A stretch of 21,650 bases of DNA from a virus. The stretch lies in the IMG/VR virus record IMGVR_UViG_3300044980_000002, positions 1 through 21,650 of that record; one strand, given 5' to 3'. Below are positions 5,564 to 15,176 of the stretch, in pieces (the stretch's first letter is position 1; each line of letters opens with the position of its first letter). A model generated the notes under the pieces. The model had not been told where the DNA came from. It did not search any database and saw nothing but the letters and a program-made list of their open reading frames with translations. The translations under genes and the position numbers were made by a program.

Positions 5564-8500
5564 CTAATCCCTATCTACCCATGAGTAATAATCTGCATCT
5601 TTGCGAGTCTCAGGTAAATCAGTCTTCTTCAGACCCTCGCGTAATATATAATCTGGTATCAATGAAAGGCTTACTGGCAATACGTTGGCGAGCTTTACGA
5701 TTCCGGCTTGACTGTATTTTCCATCCATAAACATTTGCCCTACATCAATCACATTCTGCATGTAACCGCCTATTGGCCCACCAGCAACACCTAGGAAGCT
5801 TCTGCGTCTAAACTTGTCAGTCTTCCATCTATCAAGAAATGGTGGATCTAATAAAGCCGTTGCAGTATTCAAAAGGTCTACATGATAACCAAGAACACCG
5901 CTATCAGATGCGGCTTGCCAGAACCATTGATCCCAAGCCTTCTCATCCTCAACTTCAAATTCCTCACCCTTAGACCATTTCCTAAAAGGTTCAATCCATG
6001 CTCCATAGTATAACATCATTCCATAAGCTGCCACTCTAGAACCATCTGGTTGCTGAAATAATGGCAATAGGAATTTGTTAAAGGCGGCATAGTTATAACC
6101 GAGGAATTGGGCCGGTAAGCCTAGGATTGGATCTCTAGTCCAAAACGGCTTATCAAATACCCCAGGCTTTAAAATAGATCCGGTAATATCATTCTGAATC
6201 GCACGCCTCATCTGACTTTGAAGCCCAGCATCTTCCCATAGCCACCAGTTACTTACATGCCCACCAAAAGCTTTATAACCTTTAGCTCCCTTGTAGGCAG
6301 CAATAAACTTGTCAGCATCCGCAGGATTGATACCGTTCATCAATAATCTATCAATGCCAGCCTTATTTAACTTGCCCCTAGAGTGTGCCAACAAATCAGC
6401 CATAACTCTAGATTGTGTAATACCAGCAGATATATCCTGTAATGAATTAGTAATAAGATTCGTGCCATTAATCACCGATGAAAAATTAGAACTCTTTTGT
6501 AAGAATGTTGACCATGCTCCGCCAACCTCCGATACAGTACCTTCGTAAAGAGAATTGCTCAAGCGTTGCATGCCCATCTCAAGCCCTACACGTGCATGCG
6601 TTGCACCTTCTCTAAATTCTGCTCTAGCTGTATCAGAACCAATCCTTCTAAACAATGGCAATAAACCACCAGTAATCGTAGGCCATAATCCCTGCTTATA
6701 AGCCATCGCTATTGCATCAACCCCTTGCAATAAAGGCACACGCTTCAGCATACTAATGGCTGTTAGATTGCGTGCAGCCCTGCCGAACTTAATCCTATCT
6801 GGGTGCGCTCCATTGTTGCCAATGAAATAGTTATAGCCATTCTCGATAAGATTTTTATTCTCATTGAATTCTTTTTCAATCTTGTCAATCTTAGCATCTC
6901 TTGCTTTAGTTCTAGTTGGAAACTCTGCCTCAATGCGTTCAATGCGCGAAGCCTTTTCAGCGGTTAATTCTTTTACAATATCTGATACACCATTGCGCCA
7001 ATCAGCTTCAGTGAATACTTGTTTTAAAGCAATCTTCTTGCCAAGATTCTTTGCATACAAATCAACCATTGCTGGCATATTGGTGCTTAGGAATCCATTC
7101 TCAAGAAGGGTTAGATCACGAACCATAAAAGTTCTTGCCAAGGTTGGATTGGTTACTGTGCCACCTGATAGAAAGCCCGTCATCTCTTGCGTGATTTGCT
7201 CTGGAGTCATAGATAGATAAGCGTTTCTGGCATTGTCAGCATGTTCAGCCATAGCGGTCTCAGACAAGTAGACTGGACGAAACATTGCTTCTGGATCTCT
7301 ATCTCGAATCTTTGTGAGGTGATCTTCTAAAAGATACCCAGGAATCTCCCTTGACTCAATCTTAGTTAGCAATTCAGACCTAAGCTTACCAAGTTGCGCT
7401 CTAGCATTATCTAATTCATTTTGTAATATCTTACGACTCTTGCCTTTAGTATTAGGCAATCTTTCTTCCATGGTGGCGATAAAGGTTTTAAGATTCTGGA
7501 TTGGATCTTTATATCCCTTAATCAAATTATCCTGATAAGTAAACTCTTGAATCATTGTTCTGCGCCAACCATCAGGATTCCTGATTAATTCAGCCTGATT
7601 CATTATGCGTGAAGCATAGCCAACAGATGTTCTTGGAGGCAGTATATCTCCGTTGCCACCATTTAATTCTAACCATTTAGAATAAAGTGGATCAGAAAAC
7701 TCCTTCCAAATCTTTGCAGCCTCATTGACTTCCTTGATCGGGGATGGCTCACCAGAATAAATAGTCTTTAAAACCTTCGCAAAGAAACTATCTGGACTAG
7801 ACATTCCACCATCTTGCAGTCCTTTAATCACAGCACGAGCATTGTTAACCACCCCAGGCTTTAAACCCAATGATTGTACATATAAGTCCTGCAAGATAAA
7901 TCCAGTCTGTCTGCCATGCTTTGTAATATCATCTAGAATTTCTTCAACCGTTACTTCGCGTGGCAATCCACGGGCAATCCTTCCAACCACAATAGATTGA
8001 TTAGCCATCCGATTAAAGAACTTTCTAGTTACTCCATAAGTTGATGTTAAGCCTTTAAGTAAAGGCGAACCAAAGTAAGGTATTTTATTTATTACGCCAA
8101 TGAAAGGCGATAGCCCTGAAAGAACTGCACCATTATCAAGGAAGGCTTGTGCTGCCGCTAAATCTGCATCAGATACTATCTGGCCTGGAATCGCTTCAGC
8201 TATTAAGCCTTTGTAAACTTTGTTCTCATCGGTATGGATTAGAGTACGGATACCTTTGTAGTTATGATCTACAATTTCACGAGCCTTCCAAATATTTGCA
8301 GCCCTAGTTCCCAATCCAATCGCTCGGCCAGCACCATAGAAAGCAAGACCAAAAGCAGTATCACGTAAACCATTAAGAACAGCCTGATCAACTTGAGACT
8401 CAAGTTTACCCCCTTCCACGATCGCTTCATGTAAGAAACTCTGTGCTGCAATCTTTGGAGCCGCCTTTAATGTTCCATATACAACATGCCCAAGAACCCC

Positions 8501-9037
8501 AGCAAGCTCCGGCCCCTTACCTAATGGAAATAGAAATGTTGAAGGTGATAATATCGCACCAGATGCCGCACCCAAGAATGTAGAAAATCCACCACCAGCT
8601 GCCAAGCGTTCTTCATGCTCCATCGCATCAAACACACGCTTGCGCCTATATTCTAAATCCTTTGGTGACTGAGCATTTAAAATATAATCCCAGTAGCGTT
8701 CATGCGTATCTACAATATTGTCAACGCTTAATGTATTCCAGCCTTCTGGAATAATTTCCTGCGTAATATCCGGCGCATTACTGTCTGGCAAGAACTTATT
8801 GATTAACCTGAAACCAGCGGCAAGTTCTTCATGCTCTACAAAATGATTGCCAAAGTTTTCCCAGAATGATGGCTTAGATTTTTTATCCGTTAATTCAAAT
8901 GGCCCAGGAGATAATGCGTAAGATAATAGATTTACTTCTTTGTCTGGAATATCAAACTTTTCTTCATCCGATTTTTTAACACCGGAGATTAATCTTTCTG
9001 TTACTTCGCTAATATATTCCCTGGTAACTTCTTCCAT
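5564..9037 (-). CDS. Large internal virion / DNA-ejection protein (T7 gp16-position, 1157 aa)
   Basis: The longest gene of the window follows the gp14- and gp15-position genes, as gp16 does in T7 (1318 aa). T7 gp16 is expelled with the DNA and spans the cell envelope. This protein is mostly helical. Residues 146-245 are hydrophobic and Gly/Ala-rich (GGGFSTFLGAASGAI, GLRDTAFGLAFYGAGRAIGLG), which could insert in membrane; a coiled charged stretch comes mid-protein (EERLPNTKGKSRKILQNELDNA). The C-terminal third has aromatic segments such as FLGYNYAAFNKFLLPLF and YGMMLYYGAWIEPF. I see no transglycosylase motif at its N-terminus, unlike T7 gp16. The ATG overlaps the upstream stop (TAATG), with GAAGAAGG before it. 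Assignment rests on position, size and composition. Confidence 0.75.
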   Translation of the reverse strand: MEEVTREYISEVTERLISGVKKSDEEKFDIPDKEVNLLSYALSPGPFELTDKKSKPSFWENFGNHFVEHEELAAGFRLINKFLPDSNAPDITQEIIPEGWNTLSVDNIVDTHERYWDYILNAQSPKDLEYRRKRVFDAMEHEERLAAGGGFSTFLGAASGAILSPSTFLFPLGKGPELAGVLGHVVYGTLKAAPKIAAQSFLHEAIVEGGKLESQVDQAVLNGLRDTAFGLAFYGAGRAIGLGTRAANIWKAREIVDHNYKGIRTLIHTDENKVYKGLIAEAIPGQIVSDADLAAAQAFLDNGAVLSGLSPFIGVINKIPYFGSPLLKGLTSTYGVTRKFFNRMANQSIVVGRIARGLPREVTVEEILDDITKHGRQTGFILQDLYVQSLGLKPGVVNNARAVIKGLQDGGMSSPDSFFAKVLKTIYSGEPSPIKEVNEAAKIWKEFSDPLYSKWLELNGGNGDILPPRTSVGYASRIMNQAELIRNPDGWRRTMIQEFTYQDNLIKGYKDPIQNLKTFIATMEERLPNTKGKSRKILQNELDNARAQLGKLRSELLTKIESREIPGYLLEDHLTKIRDRDPEAMFRPVYLSETAMAEHADNARNAYLSMTPEQITQEMTGFLSGGTVTNPTLARTFMVRDLTLLENGFLSTNMPAMVDLYAKNLGKKIALKQVFTEADWRNGVSDIVKELTAEKASRIERIEAEFPTRTKARDAKIDKIEKEFNENKNLIENGYNYFIGNNGAHPDRIKFGRAARNLTAISMLKRVPLLQGVDAIAMAYKQGLWPTITGGLLPLFRRIGSDTARAEFREGATHARVGLEMGMQRLSNSLYEGTVSEVGGAWSTFLQKSSNFSSVINGTNLITNSLQDISAGITQSRVMADLLAHSRGKLNKAGIDRLLMNGINPADADKFIAAYKGAKGYKAFGGHVSNWWLWEDAGLQSQMRRAIQNDITGSILKPGVFDKPFWTRDPILGLPAQFLGYNYAAFNKFLLPLFQQPDGSRVAAYGMMLYYGAWIEPFRKWSKGEEFEVEDEKAWDQWFWQAASDSGVLGYHVDLLNTATALLDPPFLDRWKTDKFRRRSFLGVAGGPIGGYMQNVIDVGQMFMDGKYSQAGIVKLANVLPVSLSLIPDYILREGLKKTDLPETRKDADYYSWVDRD

Positions 9038-11475
9038 TACTTACCTTCTTCCTGTGGAACTTCAACTCCAATGTTTCCGGAGTTATCTACAATAATCTCA
9101 GTACCTTTCTTATCTTTCTCAATGCGCTCATTAGCTTTGCGCTTATGCTCATCAAATTGTTTCTGCATCTCTTTAACGGCTTTGGCATCACCGCTATTAG
9201 ATGATTCAATATATTTTAAATAGTCTTCTCTGAACTTGGTCTCATTAGGAATATAGAATACTGAACGACCAAGGAGGGCATTGGCTCCAATGAATTCTTC
9301 TGGATCTCCCTGCGCCCCCTGCAACATCACATTATAAACCTGCATCCCATTATATGCCGTTAAATCACTAGCATAAATATTTAATGAAAATACTTCAGGC
9401 TCACCATGCCGATATACCCTTTCAATCTGCGGCAGCCCTGGTTCCTCATAAGATGCAATCTTAGATTTCAATGCCGTGATATCATATATAGGCTGATGCT
9501 TACGCCCAAGCCTAGCCTCAGCTGCTCCTAAGATTAATTCTCTAAATTCATTTGTGCCTTCTAATGCCTTCTTTAAATCTTCCTTAGCTTTATTATATTC
9601 TTCAAAGGAAACACTTGAACCTTCTTTAAATACATATTTAAAATCAGACTGGCCAGATTCATAAAGTTTATTAAATTCATTCACTTGAGCTTTTACTTGT
9701 TCAGCCATCTGCGAATAAACAAATGGTAATTGTTTTTCAGTGATATTTAATACACGCTCAATAGGTTTAAATAAGAATTGCTCTTTACCGTTAGCCTTTG
9801 AAACATCATGCGTTGACATGATTTGCTTAATAGCCTTAGTCTTAGCAGCTTCTATATTGCCAATAGATAAGTAATTGGATTTCAATGCGTTCTTGTAGGC
9901 CACACCCAATGCTTCATCATCAACAATAACTTTCTGTGACAACCCTAAGTCAAGCTTAGCTCTGGTTCCCCATGTCTTATTATTCTTTAAGCTTGATGTC
10001 TCAAATAATGTCCATTGCTCTTTGCGTCTGTCTTGTTCAGCCTTATCTATATCCAATACAGCTTTAGTTGCAGTCTCGGAGGCTTGGACTATATCTTGAC
10101 CGCCGGTTCTGGCCTGATCAAACATTGTCAGATAATTTTCAGCGTCGCTGCTTAGACCTTGCAAATTGCCTGGATTTTGCTGGTTAATTGTTTTAATGGC
10201 ACGAGAGGCCGCATCTCTTGCTTCTGGTGTACCATTAATTGCCATGGCATTTAGTTCGTTGATGTAGGATGTGATCGGAGTTGCAGCACCAGCAGCAGTC
10301 AAAGTCTTAGCGGTGAAAGCATCAACTCCAGTCTTATTGGCAATATCTTGCCAGTTAATCTGAAATGCTTTTTCTAAAGCTTTTCTGTCAACATTGGCTA
10401 ATGCTCCAGCGTTGCCCCAATTATCCAAAACAAACTGTACGTCTTCTTGATTGTCTTTCTTGCGTTGATCAGCTATTGTCTTTTGCGTTAAAAAATTATT
10501 AAAGTTGGTCGGTGACATTTCGCGCTGAAAACGTAATATAGTTTCTGCATCTACATCATCTTGGGCAATCCTTAGATTACCTTCAGATACTAATAGCGAT
10601 TGATTCTTTGCATCGGTTGAATCCTTTAGCTGCACAAGCTGTAATAGATTCTTACCAACATCAACCCATTCAGATGGTGTCATGTCTTCTGGTGGCTTTT
10701 TGCCATACTCACTTAAGAATGTATCTAGGTTGCCATTTTTCTGTTCTTCCATGGCTTTAGCAAATTCACGGCCAGTTAAAAATGTTATGCGTGTAGATTT
10801 AATTAATGACTCACCATCAAGTTTGGATAACAATCCGCTCTCTACTTGATTTCTAACAGAAGCATTAAAGATTTCTAATTGGGCTTTGGCTGCTTCAATT
10901 TCACCAACAGATGCTATATCAAATATTTCACTAGATGCTTGCTGGGCATAAGTTGCAAAGGTATCCTGTAAATCTTCTTTCTGCTCTTTGATTAATCGCG
11001 CTTCTAGTTTGCCTTGAGCAAGGATTGCGCTGCTATTTAATTTTGTTCTTAGAACTTCTTGATCAACAAGAGGAGCCTGGGAGACTATCTGTTCAATGCC
11101 TTTGTCCATACTAGATCTAAAGTCACCAATTAATTCTGGTGATAATTTATTGGCACTTGATATCGTAGTTAATGAATCGCTTAATAGTTTATCGCCTTGC
11201 ACGCTCAATGTTTGCAGAGCGGTATTGCGATAGGCAGTTTGAAATGCTTCATCGGTTTTATTTAATGCAGGGAGTAAATCACCAGATGGATCTTTTCCAA
11301 ACTCAACCCCAGCTCTCTCAGCCCTTGCAACGCTCGCTCTAATGGCAACATCAGAACCAATGGCACTTAAAAAATTACCAGCTTGACCAAGCTCTCTGCC
11401 AGCCTGTCCAAAAGGCAATGGCGATGTTGCTGGCTGTAATGTCTCTTGTCTTTTAAATTCTGGTGTTTCTGCCAT
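9037..11475 (-). CDS. Internal virion protein (T7 gp15-position, 812 aa)
   Basis: The 812-residue product is almost entirely helical and hydrophilic, with many Gln, Lys and Glu and no Cys or membrane segment in the parts inspected. It starts with a proline/glycine-rich part (about residues 14-40: PATSPLPFGQAGRELGQAGNF) then long helices (VARAERAGVEFGKDPSGDLLP, KLEARLIKEQKEDLQDTFATYAQQ). Length and place match T7 gp15 (747 aa), one of three proteins stacked on the portal inside the head and ejected to form the DNA conduit. It is joined to both neighbours by TAATG overlaps, so the three ejection proteins are probably made in coupled amounts. Families here diverge fast, so the call rests on position and helical character. 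Confidence 0.72.
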   Translation of the reverse strand: MAETPEFKRQETLQPATSPLPFGQAGRELGQAGNFLSAIGSDVAIRASVARAERAGVEFGKDPSGDLLPALNKTDEAFQTAYRNTALQTLSVQGDKLLSDSLTTISSANKLSPELIGDFRSSMDKGIEQIVSQAPLVDQEVLRTKLNSSAILAQGKLEARLIKEQKEDLQDTFATYAQQASSEIFDIASVGEIEAAKAQLEIFNASVRNQVESGLLSKLDGESLIKSTRITFLTGREFAKAMEEQKNGNLDTFLSEYGKKPPEDMTPSEWVDVGKNLLQLVQLKDSTDAKNQSLLVSEGNLRIAQDDVDAETILRFQREMSPTNFNNFLTQKTIADQRKKDNQEDVQFVLDNWGNAGALANVDRKALEKAFQINWQDIANKTGVDAFTAKTLTAAGAATPITSYINELNAMAINGTPEARDAASRAIKTINQQNPGNLQGLSSDAENYLTMFDQARTGGQDIVQASETATKAVLDIDKAEQDRRKEQWTLFETSSLKNNKTWGTRAKLDLGLSQKVIVDDEALGVAYKNALKSNYLSIGNIEAAKTKAIKQIMSTHDVSKANGKEQFLFKPIERVLNITEKQLPFVYSQMAEQVKAQVNEFNKLYESGQSDFKYVFKEGSSVSFEEYNKAKEDLKKALEGTNEFRELILGAAEARLGRKHQPIYDITALKSKIASYEEPGLPQIERVYRHGEPEVFSLNIYASDLTAYNGMQVYNVMLQGAQGDPEEFIGANALLGRSVFYIPNETKFREDYLKYIESSNSGDAKAVKEMQKQFDEHKRKANERIEKDKKGTEIIVDNSGNIGVEVPQEEGK

Positions 11476-12005
11476 TACGCTGTACCCTTGTTTATACTGC
11501 CGATTGAACCACTAGTCTTGCCAGCTTCAGTCTTTTTAACCCGTTCAAATTCTTTGCCCAATTCACTAAAAGGGATCTGCTGGAATAATCTGCTAGATAA
11601 AGATTGTCCAAGTTGAGTTTCACTCGCTGCTTGATGCAATCCCGTTAAAGCACCACCTGCTCTAAGCTGAGCTTCTCTTGATAGCAGGTTCATGCGTCTA
11701 ATGCGCTCATCAGAATTGAAGTTGCCAACCGATGTATTGCCAATTAAAAAGCCAGTCCCTTGGCCGCTATCTGTGCCTCTAGCTGCGGCGATCGTTCTCT
11801 GTGTAGCTAGAATAGCTCGCAAAGCTTTCATGGCATCAAGTGAGGCCATGGCTGATTGAAGTCTTTCTTCTTCTAGGCGAGTATTAAATTGTGCTTGTTC
11901 TAACTCAGCCGCAGCCCGTCCAACTTTAATTTGTTGGCCTGTGCCATAGACATCAGCTATCGCTCCAGCTGCTTGCATAGATAGCAAGAAAATTTCCATA
12001 CTCAT
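11475..12005 (-). CDS. Internal virion protein (T7 gp14-like, 176 aa)
   Basis: I place the start at ATG 12005 rather than an upstream TTG at 12017: the ATG is one base past the nozzle gene's stop, and GAGA lies six bases before it. The 176-residue product begins with a short hydrophobic helix (IFLLSMQAAGAIADVYGTGQQ), then a long helix (AAELEQAQFNTRLEEERLQ), and a conserved-looking 'RTIAAARGTDSGQGTGFLIG' followed by 'RRMNLLSREAQLRAGGALTGL'. These are hallmarks of the gp14 group (T7 gp14 has 196 aa), the ejected protein that forms a pore in the outer membrane. Its stop overlaps the ATG of the gp15-position gene (TAATG). Confidence 0.82.
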   Translation of the reverse strand: MSMEIFLLSMQAAGAIADVYGTGQQIKVGRAAAELEQAQFNTRLEEERLQSAMASLDAMKALRAILATQRTIAAARGTDSGQGTGFLIGNTSVGNFNSDERIRRMNLLSREAQLRAGGALTGLHQAASETQLGQSLSSRLFQQIPFSELGKEFERVKKTEAGKTSGSIGSINKGTA

Positions 12006-12006
12006 A

Positions 12007-14514
12007 TTAAATCTCAATCCTATAAAATAAGCCGATTAGATTAAAATCAAACGGATCACTTTGCGTAATAATACATTGCGGACTTCTAAATTGATTCCAT
12101 CCCTCCATCAGACTTACTTGCATAATGCCAGTCCGAGGCATAGGTGGATCAAATTGGAAATTATCCAAATACTGTAAACTAATATTCTGGTTATTAACTT
12201 TACCACCAATACTGTCAACCAGCATAATATTTACAAAACGAATATGCTTGGCAATCGTAAGGTTGCTAGTATGTGGATCACTCCCCAATGGTATAGCAAT
12301 CGGTAATGGAACCACCATATATTGTATGGGGAAACCTATCTCAATATTATCTACCTGATACGACTGCCCCATCGCAGTAATGTTTTCAACCCCTCCAATA
12401 ATAGGGTTGGAATCCCATACCCTACCATCAGCCTTAACCGTCATAGTCTGAGCGTTAAACAAATTCAACCCAGTCGCCGCAGTTAAATTCACACCACTTT
12501 GTACCACCGCACAATCTGTATTAACCGCATAGCTCAATTCTTCTAAATTCAAAATGGTAGTCAAAGTATAAGCAATAACAGTACTGCTAATGCCTAAAGC
12601 CTCAACTGCAATAGGATTCACATTTGCTATCGCATCCGATTGAGAAGCATAAATCTGAAATGTATTAACATCTAACCCAATAGCATAATAATATGTGGCA
12701 GTATTAATCTGTGGGGTAGTTGTCGGTAATTGACTGGCAGTATTAAATAACACAGCAGTTGGCACAGTCAAACTAAAATTAGATGCCGTTGCCGTGAAAG
12801 TATTATTCACAGTATTAACCGCAGTAATTGCAATAGGAGTCTGCGCTATAGCTTGCTGACGCTCAACTATAAACCAACATCTACCAAGCACAGAAGATAT
12901 CACATATCTAAAGTATGACTGGCCATAAGGCTGGGAAGTCTGCGCCCATGTCCAGCCGCCAATATCTTCTGATAGCAATGTTTGATACATGGCAAGTACG
13001 CCATTGCGATTGATGATAAATAGATATCTACCGCCAGCTGTGGTGCGATCACGAAACCCAGCCATTGAAATTGGATCTGTAATCAAATGCTCACTTTGCG
13101 CCGATATCAAATTAGGCACGTAAGCTGATTGCCCGAACTCCCATAACAATGAATTAACATCACGCCCAGATATAATCATTAACTGGTTATCAATGGTTAC
13201 CGGCTGCACTACTGTGCTTGGGGTACTATCTTGTAGCGTTAAAGAAAAAGTAGTCGGAGTAATAGGCACAGTTGATAATTGTGGAGTAGAGTAAACGCCA
13301 GCATCCGTATGAATAACAAGATTGCGATATGGTGTAATAAAATCAATACTATTATCAACTTCAGAAGTTGGATACCAATCAATCGCCATATCATCGAGCG
13401 TTGACGAATCATCGAAGTTATTATATTCATTTACAACGCTGCACCATAATCCATTGGGCAAAGATTCAGTATTGGCAAAGATGGCTCTGTTTTGATACGA
13501 CCCACAAACATTTGGCCATCCTCTCAAGTCACTCCATGCAGGCTCAGATAATAATGAAATCATACCACTAATAGCACTAGTCGCTGCGAAATCATCAATG
13601 ATTAAAATATTTGCAACGGTCGTGCTTGATATAGATATAATTCTTGCAACACCACCATCCCCTGCAAATAACCCGCCAATGAACTGATTAGTAAATCCTC
13701 CGGTTGCACCCCACGTACCTGAAGCAGTTAATGTAGTAGTTCCGGTAGTTGCTCCTGGAGTGAAAGTAATTGCATCATAACTATCATTGAAGTCATACAC
13801 TGGAACATTTGAGAATACTATTGGTGCAAATGTCCAAGTATTTTGCGGAACCATTGTACTTGCGCCCAGAGCTGTAAATGTAACCCTATTTATATCTGCC
13901 GCTGCATCGGTTGCAGTTCTATAGATTGCTACAGTATTGAGACTTAATCCCCTAGAGAAATATACTCTACCAACTTTTAATTGTGGATTACTTGTTGGAG
14001 GTGTGCCAGTAAATTGTACTGGTAATACCAAGCCAACTGTTACAGCAGAGGCTACAATTAATGTATTGGCCGTAAAGCCTGAAATAGTGTTGGCTGAACT
14101 TGCAGAGCGAACTAAAGCATATGGGGCTTGGAAGCCGACTGTTATCACTACTTGATTGCGTAGAACTGTTTGGTCTATTAAGGATACATCATTGCCATCA
14201 ATGTTTGTTCCTGTAACAGTTGCAACCAATCCGCCTTCAAGATAAATATCAATAGCATTATTATAAAATATTAACTGATAAATACATTGATTAGTATATT
14301 CAAAAGCCATGGGAAAGATTTGCGTATAATCATTCTGTCCAAGAGTGGCTTCCAGTAATGTACCAAATCTTTTACGTGCGCCACCTTGAGGGATTGGTAA
14401 AACATTCTTGGCAACCTTGAGGCCTTTATAATAGATTGGATTTTCTACGCGAGCATACATGGTAGGCGATAATTCGCCTTTAGTGAATAAGTTCTGTGAG
14501 TGTAGGTAATCCAT
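12007..14514 (-). CDS. Tail nozzle protein (T7 gp12 / tail tubular protein B-like, 835 aa)
   Basis: The N-terminus (NLFTKGELSPTMYARVENPIYYKGLKVAKNVLP, then QGGARKRFGT at 43-52) is the classic gp12-type start. Middle motifs 'EPAWSDLRGWPNVCGSYQNRAIFA' (324-347) and 'VNEYNNFDD' are equally typical. The protein forms the hexameric tube end that closes the head and anchors fibres. Length is close to T7 gp12 (794). Unusually, it carries two related inserted domains, at about 150-222 and 565-648, with the shared pattern P.l...TPP/TTP.........YY...GLdvNT..IY...sDA.A.iN.......LG.ST. The ATG overlaps the stop of the adaptor gene upstream. The C-terminus ends in the beta-rich MEGWNQFRSPQCIITQSDPFDFNLIGL, also common in the family. 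Confidence 0.9.
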   Translation of the reverse strand: MDYLHSQNLFTKGELSPTMYARVENPIYYKGLKVAKNVLPIPQGGARKRFGTLLEATLGQNDYTQIFPMAFEYTNQCIYQLIFYNNAIDIYLEGGLVATVTGTNIDGNDVSLIDQTVLRNQVVITVGFQAPYALVRSASSANTISGFTANTLIVASAVTVGLVLPVQFTGTPPTSNPQLKVGRVYFSRGLSLNTVAIYRTATDAAADINRVTFTALGASTMVPQNTWTFAPIVFSNVPVYDFNDSYDAITFTPGATTGTTTLTASGTWGATGGFTNQFIGGLFAGDGGVARIISISSTTVANILIIDDFAATSAISGMISLLSEPAWSDLRGWPNVCGSYQNRAIFANTESLPNGLWCSVVNEYNNFDDSSTLDDMAIDWYPTSEVDNSIDFITPYRNLVIHTDAGVYSTPQLSTVPITPTTFSLTLQDSTPSTVVQPVTIDNQLMIISGRDVNSLLWEFGQSAYVPNLISAQSEHLITDPISMAGFRDRTTAGGRYLFIINRNGVLAMYQTLLSEDIGGWTWAQTSQPYGQSYFRYVISSVLGRCWFIVERQQAIAQTPIAITAVNTVNNTFTATASNFSLTVPTAVLFNTASQLPTTTPQINTATYYYAIGLDVNTFQIYASQSDAIANVNPIAVEALGISSTVIAYTLTTILNLEELSYAVNTDCAVVQSGVNLTAATGLNLFNAQTMTVKADGRVWDSNPIIGGVENITAMGQSYQVDNIEIGFPIQYMVVPLPIAIPLGSDPHTSNLTIAKHIRFVNIMLVDSIGGKVNNQNISLQYLDNFQFDPPMPRTGIMQVSLMEGWNQFRSPQCIITQSDPFDFNLIGLFYRIEI

Positions 14515-15132
14515 TTATTCGCCATTTCCTGCCACATTGAAATTCTCGCCATGCGCTATATTTAACATTGGGAATTGATTGAATTCATAGTTAGGTCTAT
14601 TCTTCGCATCTAATCCCATTGCAATAGCCATTTGATTGTTACGCTCTTGTTTTAAAGCTTCATAGTAATCGGCCTTCTGTGCATTAGATAATGCCAGGTA
14701 GGTTGCAATCTCATATACGAAATAATTAACGAACCACGCAGGAAGCCTGGATATATCAGGGAGAAATATATACTCCATCCAGATCCCAGTATTGCCATTC
14801 CAATTAGACAATATCTTATTGTCTGCGTAAATCTCATAAATATAATTCTGCGGATATATTCTAATATTACCCAAATAGCCTGATGGCAATAACCAAAGGC
14901 TAGCCCACTTATAAGCAAGCGGTGGATTAAAGTTTTCAATCAATGAAAGCTGAACAATATCGCAAGCAAATCGCCAGGAATTCTTAGCGATAGATGCTGG
15001 TAATAACATATCAAATGCTTGCTCAGCAGCAATTACTAAATCATCTACGTTTGGAACGTCTAGCGTAAGTATGGGCTTATGACCAAGTAATGTTATGGCA
15101 TTTGAAATTATTGATACTTTAGTTATAGCCAC
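14515..15132 (-). CDS. Head-tail adaptor (T7 gp11 / tail tubular protein A-like, 205 aa)
   Basis: The start MAITKVSIISNAITLLGHKPI and the following 'AAEQAFDMLLPASIAKNSWRFA' are typical of gp11-type proteins, which form a dodecameric ring between portal and nozzle; T7 gp11 has 196 residues. The middle (LPSGYLGNIRIYPQNYIYEI) and the late helix 'QKADYYEALKQERNNQMAIAMG' fit too. The start codon is GTG at 15132, with GGGGG about five bases upstream and a hairpin (15149-15170) just before that. The stop overlaps the nozzle ATG, as expected for partners made together. It is the first tail gene after the head genes. Confidence 0.88.
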   Translation of the reverse strand: MAITKVSIISNAITLLGHKPILTLDVPNVDDLVIAAEQAFDMLLPASIAKNSWRFACDIVQLSLIENFNPPLAYKWASLWLLPSGYLGNIRIYPQNYIYEIYADNKILSNWNGNTGIWMEYIFLPDISRLPAWFVNYFVYEIATYLALSNAQKADYYEALKQERNNQMAIAMGLDAKNRPNYEFNQFPMLNIAHGENFNVAGNGE

Positions 15133-15148
15133 TATGCCCCCATAAAGT

Positions 15149-15170
15149 AGAGGGAGCTTGCGCCCCCTCT
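15149..15170 (-). other. GNRA-loop hairpin between head and tail genes
   Basis: On the minus-strand transcript this reads as a 9-bp stem (one G-T pair) closed by a GCAA tetraloop: AGAGGGGGC, GCAA, GCTCCCTCT. It begins six bases after the head-fibre gene's stop and ends 16 bases before the GTG of the adaptor gene. The stem is strong but only a weak T-stretch (CTTTAT) follows. Partial termination, or an RNA stability or processing element that lowers tail-gene expression relative to head genes, is likelier than full termination. Confidence 0.75.
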
Positions 15171-15176
15171 ATATGA

